Shown: one piece after another, positions 1-5,222 of the stretch
Numbering within the stretch: position 1 is the first letter of the stretch
How the letters are laid out: each line of letters begins with the position of its first letter
Origin: Clostridia bacterium
Lineage (GTDB): Bacteria; Bacillota; Clostridia; Christensenellales; Borkfalkiaceae
Direction of reading: 5' to 3'
Assembly: GCA_029071285.1 (NCBI GenBank)
Contig: JAIEAS010000175.1
Span: forward strand, 1 to 6,245
DNA length: 6,245 nt
Notes under the pieces: generated by a model
The model's database searches: none
The model's input: the letters and a program-made list of their open reading frames with translations, nothing else
What the model was told of the DNA's origin: nothing
Made by a program: the position numbers and the translations under genes

Positions 1-824
1 TTTTCTTCCATCTTTAAGAGAACCTCCCGGGTTTGCGCATTCGGGGTTGACGCCCCTGAAACAATACCTACACTTTTAAAATTTTTTATTTTAGAATAAT
101 CTAAATCTTCGGCATTTGAAAGTCTGAAAACGTTGCTGCAATGCGCTTTTGCCAGCTCGTACAACTTATTGGTGTTGCTGCTGTTCAGCCCGCCTATTAC
201 AAGCATTGCTTCGCATTGTTTAGCAAGTTCCTCAGTCTCAAGTTGCCGTTCTATAGTAGTATAACAAATCGTCTTGAAAACAGCAACTGTTTTTTTACAC
301 ACTTTTTTAATATTTTTAACAATTTTTTCAAATTTTTCAGCGGAAAAGGTAGTTTGACAGACCACGCAAAGGCTTTTTTGCGCAATATCTTCAGGAATTT
401 TGTCTGCATCGTTCAAAACGAGGGCTTCATTGCACCATCCCAACAAACCGACAACCTCGGGGTGTTCGGGTTCGCCTACTATAACTATATATTTACCTAA
501 CGCGCTTTGCTCTTCTACTATAGTTTGCGTTCTTTTAACGAAACCGCAAGTGCAGTCAACGACTTTTATATTCCTGACCGCGCATTGCTCGTAATAAGAT
601 TTGGGTACCCCGTGTGACCGAAAAATCACTGTGCCACCACCGGGGACCTCGTTGAGAGTATCGGCAATTTTAAGTCCGTGGTCGCTGATAGTCTTTACAA
701 CGTCCGCATTGTGAATAATTTCACCGAGAACCCAAGTATTATCATCGTTTATAGCAAGCGCTGTGTTGACGGCAAATTCCACGCCTTTACAAAAACCGCT
801 GTGTTCGGCTACAGATATTTTCAT
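1..824 (-). CDS. ispH: 4-hydroxy-3-methylbut-2-enyl diphosphate reductase, 3'-partial
   Basis: IspH (LytB) carries out the last step of the non-mevalonate isoprenoid pathway, reducing HMBPP to IPP and DMAPP with an iron-sulphur cluster. The frame is open from the ATG at 824 to the left edge, giving 274 residues. Seen: EHSGFCKGV at 7-15 (cluster ligand C12), IIHNADV at 36-42 (H38), RSHGVP at 69-74 (H71), C93 as second ligand, EHPEVVG at 120-126 (H121 and the catalytic acid E123), CQTTFS at 156-161 (T158), TICYTT at 185-190 (third ligand C187), NSSNTNKL at 214-221 and SGASTPN at 256-262. These match the E. coli cluster cysteines C12, C96 and C197 and the HMBPP-binding residues. The start has no Shine-Dalgarno and lies five bases after the plsC stop, suggesting coupling; MKISVAEHSGFC is the usual family start. 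The context around C93 (DCTCG) is unusual. Many clostridial IspH proteins continue into ribosomal protein S1 repeats; the edge hides whether this one does. Confidence 0.96.
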   Translation of the reverse strand, partial: MKISVAEHSGFCKGVEFAVNTALAINDDNTWVLGEIIHNADVVKTISDHGLKIADTLNEVPGGGTVIFRSHGVPKSYYEQCAVRNIKVVDCTCGFVKRTQTIVEEQSALGKYIVIVGEPEHPEVVGLLGWCNEALVLNDADKIPEDIAQKSLCVVCQTTFSAEKFEKIVKNIKKVCKKTVAVFKTICYTTIERQLETEELAKQCEAMLVIGGLNSSNTNKLYELAKAHCSNVFRLSNAEDLDYSKIKNFKSVGIVSGASTPNAQTREVLLKMEE

Positions 825-829
825 AACAA

Positions 830-1492
830 TTAACTACGTTTTTTCTTCTTTTTTGCAAGCATTTCCAAAAGCTGGTCATAAAGTTCCAATATTCTATCAC
901 GCAAAATCCGGTCGCAAACCTTTATATCTTCTTCGGTAAGTTTTTTACCGTAATATTCGGTAAATTCAATAGGCTCACCGTAGAGTGCGTGCGCCATTTT
1001 CCAGAAACGAATCTTTTTAACTTGTACGAAAGGGATTATGGGCGTTTTGGTTTTTATAGCAAGCGCGGTTGCCCCGCTTTTAAATGGCAACAGCTTTTCA
1101 TTCGTTCTGTTACGCATTCCCTCGGGGAAAATTGCGATAGATTCACCGTTTTTCAGGTATTTCATAGCTTTTAAAACGCCGTTCATATCGCTTCCGTCGC
1201 GGTAGACGGGAATACATTCGCACTTGGTTACAAACTTTTTCATAAGACCTTTTTCAAACAGTTCTTTTTTTGCCATAAAATGCATAGGCTTTTTAGTCGC
1301 CATCGCCGCAAATACAACGTCTAAAGAGCTGAGATGATTTCCGATGATTATATACGGTCTGTCCTCGTAGGGTTTTTCGGGTTTATGTGTTTTGAAAGGA
1401 AAAAAAGGCGTATACACGACGTGAATTGCCCTGTGCATAAACCTGAACCACTTTTCAAATTTAGTAAGTTTTTTCTTTTCTTTTTTCGCCAT
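830..1492 (-). CDS. plsC: PlsC-family 1-acyl-sn-glycerol-3-phosphate acyltransferase
   Basis: This should acylate lysophosphatidic acid to phosphatidic acid at the cytoplasmic membrane face, a step in phospholipid synthesis. Seen (numbered from the ATG at 1492, 220 residues): catalytic motif NHLSSLD at 52-58 (NHxxxxD, with H53 and D58), the CIPVYRD region at 93-99, glycerol-phosphate-binding FPEGMRNR at 122-129 and the PIIPFVQV motif at 151-158. Both ends are very lysine-rich (MAKKEKKKLTK and AKKKKKRS) and there is no long transmembrane segment, so membrane attachment is probably peripheral. The start is uncertain. A TTG at 1498 overlaps the upstream TGA (TTGA) and lies six bases after AGGA at 1508-1505, while the ATG at 1492 lies twelve bases after it; the TTG would add two residues. 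Either way it is probably translationally coupled to aroH-cmk. Substrate choice among PlsC-like acyltransferases cannot be proven from sequence. Confidence 0.93.
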   Translation of the reverse strand: MAKKEKKKLTKFEKWFRFMHRAIHVVYTPFFPFKTHKPEKPYEDRPYIIIGNHLSSLDVVFAAMATKKPMHFMAKKELFEKGLMKKFVTKCECIPVYRDGSDMNGVLKAMKYLKNGESIAIFPEGMRNRTNEKLLPFKSGATALAIKTKTPIIPFVQVKKIRFWKMAHALYGEPIEFTEYYGKKLTEEDIKVCDRILRDRILELYDQLLEMLAKKKKKRS

Positions 1493-1494
1493 AA

Positions 1495-2502
1495 TCAAAC
1501 TTTTTCCTGCACCTTTCCCAATATCAAAGCGGCAACTTCGTCAATCGACAAATCGCTTGTGTCAACTTCAATGGCATCATCAGCCTTAACCAACGGAGCA
1601 ATTTTACGTGTTCTATCCTGCTCGTCACGTTGTTTTATCTCGCATAGTACTTCGCAAATCGGTTGAATAATACCTTTCGCGTCATTTTCTTTCTTTCTGC
1701 GCTCCGCCCTGACCTCTGCCGATGCCGTAAGGAAGAATTTATGCTCCGCATTTGGAAGAACGTTAGTACCGATATCTCTACCGTCAAGCACACACGAATT
1801 TGCCGCAGCTATCTCACGCTGCAAATTAGCCATTGCCGTTCTCACACACTCATGCGCGGAAACGGTTGATGCAAGCATCGAAATTTCGGGAGTTCGGATT
1901 TTATCTGATACGTCTTCACCGTTTAAAAGCGTTTTTTGCATACCGTTTTCATATTTAACGGAAATCTGCGAACTGTCAAGCACTTTTTTTACCGAGGCAA
2001 CATCACTGCAATCCACTCTACTGCGAACGCACGCCAAAGCTACCGTGCGATACATTGCTCCGGTATCGAGATAAAGAATGTCCAGTTTTGAAGCTATGAT
2101 TTTTGAAATAGTGCTCTTACCGCTGCCGGCAGGGCCGTCAATGGCGATATTTAATTTTTTGGTTAAATCTTTTCTCAAGTTAACCGCTCCGTTCAGATAT
2201 ATATGTTTCGGTGCCTTCTCGATTTCCGCAAGCACCATTACTCTTATGCATTTTTTCAGTCCGCCGCTAATATCAGGCTCTAACGATGAATAGAGCGCGC
2301 AGCTGAAAAACCCCGCTTCACGCGCAGCTTTCGCCGGATAGAAGGAATGCAAATCAGACGTGTTTGAAAACATAATACATACAATATTACCTTCACTTAA
2401 TCCGTTTTCTTTCTTTATAGTAAGAAGCAGCGTTTTAACACTCTCTTTGATATTTTCGGCGGTATCTTGCTCAACCGTCGTTGCTCCGCGAATTGCTTTC
2501 AT
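1495..2502 (-). CDS. aroH-cmk: Fusion of AroH-type chorismate mutase and cytidylate kinase
   Basis: One 335-residue frame carries two complete enzymes. Residues 1-112 match Bacillus subtilis AroH, which converts chorismate to prephenate: IRGATTVE at 4-11, SDLHSFYPAKAARE at 49-62 and SGGLKKCIRVM at 79-89. R5, R61, E75, R87, Y102 and R110 correspond to the Bacillus active-site residues R7, R63, E78, R90, Y108 and R116; C75 of Bacillus is S72 here. Residues 116-335 are a full cytidylate kinase, which phosphorylates CMP and dCMP: P-loop GPAGSGKST at 123-131, LDTGAMYR at 145-152, LDGRDIGT at 239-246, lid/arginine region QRDEQDRTRKIAPL at 291-304 and EVDTS at 312-316. The linker is only about five residues (DLTKK). 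An indel artefact is unlikely: both other frames hit stops just before the kinase and no ATG lies near its start. The two genes are separate neighbours in many Clostridia as I recall. The C-terminal stop TGA sits two bases before the plsC ATG. Confidence 0.95.
   Translation of the reverse strand: MKAIRGATTVEQDTAENIKESVKTLLLTIKKENGLSEGNIVCIMFSNTSDLHSFYPAKAAREAGFFSCALYSSLEPDISGGLKKCIRVMVLAEIEKAPKHIYLNGAVNLRKDLTKKLNIAIDGPAGSGKSTISKIIASKLDILYLDTGAMYRTVALACVRSRVDCSDVASVKKVLDSSQISVKYENGMQKTLLNGEDVSDKIRTPEISMLASTVSAHECVRTAMANLQREIAAANSCVLDGRDIGTNVLPNAEHKFFLTASAEVRAERRKKENDAKGIIQPICEVLCEIKQRDEQDRTRKIAPLVKADDAIEVDTSDLSIDEVAALILGKVQEKV
2176..2190 (-). promoter_or_regulatory. Possible internal start for free-standing cytidylate kinase
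   Basis: Inside the fusion gene the minus strand reads GGAG (2190-2187), then eight bases, then an in-frame TTG (2178-2176) that codes for L109 in the fusion. Initiation there would give a 227-residue protein beginning MRKDLTKKLNIAIDG, the normal size of stand-alone Cmk. The arrangement is seen in the sequence; its use is inference. The TTG also encodes a leucine conserved in AroH (L115 in Bacillus), so it could be coincidental. Confidence 0.35.
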
Positions 2503-2505
2503 AAT

Positions 2506-3732
2506 TTAATCCTTTATATTATTTCCTGCCGCAAATCCCGTAGAAAACGCAATTTGCAGGTTATAACCACCGGTAAAAGCGTCTATATCAAGTACTTCGC
2601 CACAAAAGTAAAGCCCTTTTATAAGCTTGCTTTCCATAGTCTTGGGGTTGACTTCTTTAACGTCTACGCCGCCGGACGTTATAATTGCCTCTTCAAAGCC
2701 GCGCAATGACGAAATAAGCATATCAAAGTTTTTAATGTTTGTCAATAAAAACTGTCTTTCGTTTTTGGTTATGGAATTTACCCTTTTATCCGAATCGATA
2801 CCGCAACGGCTAAGAACAACCGGAATCAAAGCGACAGGCAACAACTCTTTAATGCAATTTGAAATACTTTTATTTTTATACTGCTCAAAATCCCTCAAAA
2901 GCCGTTTATCAAGCTGTTCTTCTGAAAGTGCCGGTTTAAAATCGATTACTAATTTGACCTTTTGTAATTCCAATCTGTTTATAAGGCTCGAAGCCGATAA
3001 AACGATTGGACCCGATACCCCGAAATGAGTAAAAAGCATTTCTCCGAATAACTCTTTGAGTTTTTTATTATCGTAAAACACAGTCAGATTAACGTTTTTT
3101 AAGGAAAGCCCCTGCAACACTTTATAAAAGCTTCCTTTCAGATTTATACCGCACAGCCCCTGTTTTAAAGACACGACGTTATGTCCTAACTCTTGCGCAA
3201 ATTTATAGCCGTCACCTGTCGAACCTGTTGCGGGATAACTTATGCCGCCCGTACAAATTATCACTTTATCAAAAAAATAACTCTGCTTTGAGGTTATTAT
3301 GTTAAACATAGTACTATTCAAATTGCTAATTTTATTAACTTGTTCGTTAAATTTAAATACTACGTCAACACTTTTGCAGTAATTTTCAAGGCATTTTGTC
3401 ACGTCGCTTGCTTTATCCGACACGGGGAATACTCTTGCTCCGCGTTCGGTTTTAAGTCTTAAACCGCCGGCTTCAAAAAAGCGCATAGTGTCGTCGGGTG
3501 AAAAAGCGTTAATACAACTCGTCATAAATCTTGAATTATTTACGACGTTCTGAAGGAATTCTTCAGGCGTACAAACGTGCGTGACGTTACACCTGCCTTT
3601 CCCCGTAATATAAATCTTTTTACCGCATTTCTCGTTCTTTTCAAACAAGGTTACGCTATGACCATTTACTGCCGCCGCATACGCGGCAATAAGCCCTGCG
3701 GCCCCGCCGCCTATTACTGCAATATTACTCAT
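2506..3732 (-). CDS. HI0933/YhiN/BaiN-family FAD-dependent oxidoreductase
   Basis: A flavoprotein of the HI0933-like family (also called YhiN or BaiN/RdsA), about 408 residues, which is a normal length. Its physiological substrate cannot be read from the sequence; members are annotated as NAD(P)/FAD-dependent oxidoreductases, and one clostridial member, BaiN, is linked to bile acid reduction. Seen (numbered from the ATG at 3732): the dinucleotide-binding loop IGGGAAG at 7-13 after a beta strand at the very N-terminus; the family signature GKKIYITGKGRCNVTH at 37-52; GGISYPATGSTGDGY at 162-176; THFGVSGPIVL at 235-245; and the C-terminal FAD-contact region with SGGVDVKEV (353-361), LYFCGEVLD (374-382) and TGGYNLQIAF (387-396). 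An alternative ATG at 3744 adds four residues (MVLI), but it lies at the base of a hairpin and neither start has a clear Shine-Dalgarno. I prefer 3732 because it matches the usual family N-terminus. The gene ends 3 bases before the chorismate mutase-kinase gene. Confidence 0.92.
   Translation of the reverse strand: MSNIAVIGGGAAGLIAAYAAAVNGHSVTLFEKNEKCGKKIYITGKGRCNVTHVCTPEEFLQNVVNNSRFMTSCINAFSPDDTMRFFEAGGLRLKTERGARVFPVSDKASDVTKCLENYCKSVDVVFKFNEQVNKISNLNSTMFNIITSKQSYFFDKVIICTGGISYPATGSTGDGYKFAQELGHNVVSLKQGLCGINLKGSFYKVLQGLSLKNVNLTVFYDNKKLKELFGEMLFTHFGVSGPIVLSASSLINRLELQKVKLVIDFKPALSEEQLDKRLLRDFEQYKNKSISNCIKELLPVALIPVVLSRCGIDSDKRVNSITKNERQFLLTNIKNFDMLISSLRGFEEAIITSGGVDVKEVNPKTMESKLIKGLYFCGEVLDIDAFTGGYNLQIAFSTGFAAGNNIKD
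2510..2515 (-). promoter_or_regulatory. Ribosome binding site of the aroH-cmk fusion gene
   Basis: The minus strand reads AAAGGA, seven bases before the ATG at 2502. It lies inside the last codons of the flavoprotein gene. It supports the ATG at 2502 as the true start and so places the AroH domain at the N-terminus. Confidence 0.7.
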
Positions 3733-3743
3733 AATTAAAACCA

Positions 3744-3772
3744 TACGGCACGAACAAAAAGTTCATGCCGCA
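3744..3772 (-). promoter_or_regulatory. Hairpin between the pump genes and the flavoprotein gene
   Basis: In the minus-strand transcript, CGGCAUGAAC (3770-3761) pairs with GUUCGUGCCG (3755-3746) across a UUUUU loop. This gives a 10-bp stem with one G-U wobble (3765 with 3751). A further G-U pair (3771/3745) and a U-A pair (3772/3744) could extend it to 12 bp. The wobble would be a C-A mismatch in plus-strand RNA, so the structure fits the direction of transcription. It begins about 11 to 13 bases after the oadA stop. The sequence after the stem, UAUGGUUUUAAUU, is only weakly U-rich, so it may be a weak terminator, an attenuator, or an RNA stability or processing element. Confidence 0.6.
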
Positions 3773-3782
3773 ATTTACTTTG

Positions 3783-5210
3783 TTATACGGGATAAACCTT
3801 GTTGGGATTATCCACCATATCTTTATCCACTCCAGTTTCCTGAGCTTTACGCCATTTGAAATAATTAGTAGAAACCTCGGGGAATAATGCGTAAGACAGA
3901 ACGTCTTCGGGCTTTTCATAGAAGCCGTCTGATTTCACCTTTTCAGTCAAAGACTGCATTTCGCTATCGAGAAGATCGGCAGGACGGCAGGTAATTATTT
4001 CTTCACCGCCTTTCGTACACATTTCAACAACTTTCTTACTCTTTTCGCCGGGGAGAGCGCCGTATTTACCGAGTATCAAATCTTTGTACTGAGCGGTAAT
4101 CGTTTTGTATCTGCCAAGCAATACGTTCCAAACAGCCTGAGTTCCGACTATTTGACTTGTAGGAGTAACTAACGGAGGATAACCGCAGTCCTTTCTGACC
4201 TCAGGTACTTCAGCAAGACATTCAAGAAGTTTGTCTTCTTGCCCTGCCTGTTTAAGCTGGCTTATCAAATTCGAAAGCATGCCGCCGGGAACCTGATACA
4301 GCAAAGTGTTTATATCGATTTTCCTTACCTTGGGGTTAAGGTGTCCGTCCTTTTCAAGACGCGCTGCAACCTGATTGAAATGTTTTACCAAAGGCAAAAG
4401 CTTTTCAATATCAATACCTGTATCATAAGGCGTTCCCTTTAAAGTAGCGACAAGCGGTTCGGTCGCAGGGTTTGAAGTTCCGTTACCGAGTGGCGACAGC
4501 GCGCAGTCAACTATATCAACTCCCGCTTGAATTGCCATGAGGTTAATCATATCACCCGTTCCGGAAGTATTGTGGGTATGAAGGTGAACTTTGGTTTCGG
4601 GCTTTAATGCCTTTTTCAATTTTGATACTACGTCGTAAGCGGTGAAAGGCAACAAAAGGTTTGCCATATCTTTAATGCAGATATTATCGGCACCCATATC
4701 CTCAAGCTGCTTTGCAAGATTTACGAAGTACTCCGTCGTATGTACGGGGCTGGTCGTATATGAAATTGTCGCTTCGCATACGCATTTACCGTTGCCGCCG
4801 TATTTCTTGATTGATTTGATTGAAGTTTCAAGGTTTCTGGGGTCGTTAAGCGCATCAAAAACCCTTATAATACCCACTCCGTTCCCTATCGATTTATCAA
4901 TAAAGCTATCGACAACGTCGTCTGCGTAGTGTCTGTAACCCAACAGGTTCTGACCGCGCAAAAGCATTTGTATCGGAGTCTTTTTAAGGTATTTTTTTAA
5001 ATTCCTTAATCTGTCCCAAGGATCCTCGTTCAAAAATCTTAAGCAAGAATCAAAGGTTGCGCCGCCCCATGCTTCGAGCGAATAATAGCCAATCTCGTCA
5101 AGCAGCGGCAACACAGGCTCCATTTCATCAAATCTCATTCTCGTTGCCGCATGCGACTGATGCGCGTCACGAAGAATGGTATCGGTAATTAATACTTTTT
5201 TACTTTCCAT
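3783..5210 (-). CDS. oadA: Oxaloacetate decarboxylase alpha subunit, carboxyltransferase only
   Basis: This 475-residue protein should catalyse transfer of the carboxyl group from oxaloacetate to a biotin carrier, giving pyruvate. It is a cytoplasmic subunit that docks on the membrane pump. Seen: DTILRDAHQS at 10-19, the start of the TIM-barrel carboxyltransferase domain; ICIKDM at 177-182, with K180 the expected carboxylated metal-binding lysine; HLHTHNTSG at 209-217, with the metal-binding histidines; and the second conserved (PYC_OADA) domain, including QVPGGMLSNL at 306-315. The protein stops at KVYPV with no Pro/Ala linker and no MKM biotinylation site, so it is about 110 to 120 residues shorter than three-domain OadA. 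A separate biotinyl carrier must be encoded elsewhere, probably upstream of oadB. The ATG at 5210 is supported by an AGGAG six bases upstream and by the usual N-terminus. The same domain occurs as pyruvate carboxylase subunit B, but the adjacent oadB makes the decarboxylase the better call. Confidence 0.95.
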   Translation of the reverse strand: MESKKVLITDTILRDAHQSHAATRMRFDEMEPVLPLLDEIGYYSLEAWGGATFDSCLRFLNEDPWDRLRNLKKYLKKTPIQMLLRGQNLLGYRHYADDVVDSFIDKSIGNGVGIIRVFDALNDPRNLETSIKSIKKYGGNGKCVCEATISYTTSPVHTTEYFVNLAKQLEDMGADNICIKDMANLLLPFTAYDVVSKLKKALKPETKVHLHTHNTSGTGDMINLMAIQAGVDIVDCALSPLGNGTSNPATEPLVATLKGTPYDTGIDIEKLLPLVKHFNQVAARLEKDGHLNPKVRKIDINTLLYQVPGGMLSNLISQLKQAGQEDKLLECLAEVPEVRKDCGYPPLVTPTSQIVGTQAVWNVLLGRYKTITAQYKDLILGKYGALPGEKSKKVVEMCTKGGEEIITCRPADLLDSEMQSLTEKVKSDGFYEKPEDVLSYALFPEVSTNYFKWRKAQETGVDKDMVDNPNKVYPV

Positions 5211-5216
5211 AAAACG

Positions 5217-5221
5217 CTCCT
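5217..5221 (-). promoter_or_regulatory. Ribosome binding site of oadA
   Basis: The minus strand reads AGGAG, six bases before the ATG at 5210 and just after the TAA of oadB. It is the clearest Shine-Dalgarno match in the window. It fixes the oadA start and suggests strong, independently initiated translation of the alpha subunit within the pump operon. Confidence 0.85.
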
Positions 5222-5222
5222 A

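Noticed and set aside
141..500. Open frame on the plus strand, 119 codons, opposite ispH.
   Set aside because: It lies wholly antisense to a clear ispH frame, has no recognisable domain and has a low-complexity Phe/Asn-rich composition from AT-rich antisense DNA.
844..857. A-rich run at the 3' end of plsC containing the heptamer A-AAA-AAG in the zero frame, a classic -1 slippage site.
   Set aside because: A -1 shift meets a TAG four codons later, giving a protein of nearly the same length, and I see no stimulatory structure. It is best explained by lysine codons.
1470..1489. A6-G-A4-G-A6 run at the start of plsC as a possible slippery element.
   Set aside because: The A runs are not in the phase needed for a standard slippery heptamer and simply encode a lysine-rich N-terminus.
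2296..2330. Short direct repeat GCGCAGCT about 26 bases apart inside the AroH coding region.
   Set aside because: Only about nine bases long, inside conserved coding sequence (AAREAGFFSCALYSS region), and likely chance.
3782..3787. TATAAC on the minus strand at the oadA stop as a -10 promoter box for the flavoprotein gene.
   Set aside because: No acceptable -35 sequence lies 16 to 18 bases upstream (TAATCC at the 17-base position), so a promoter call is not supported.
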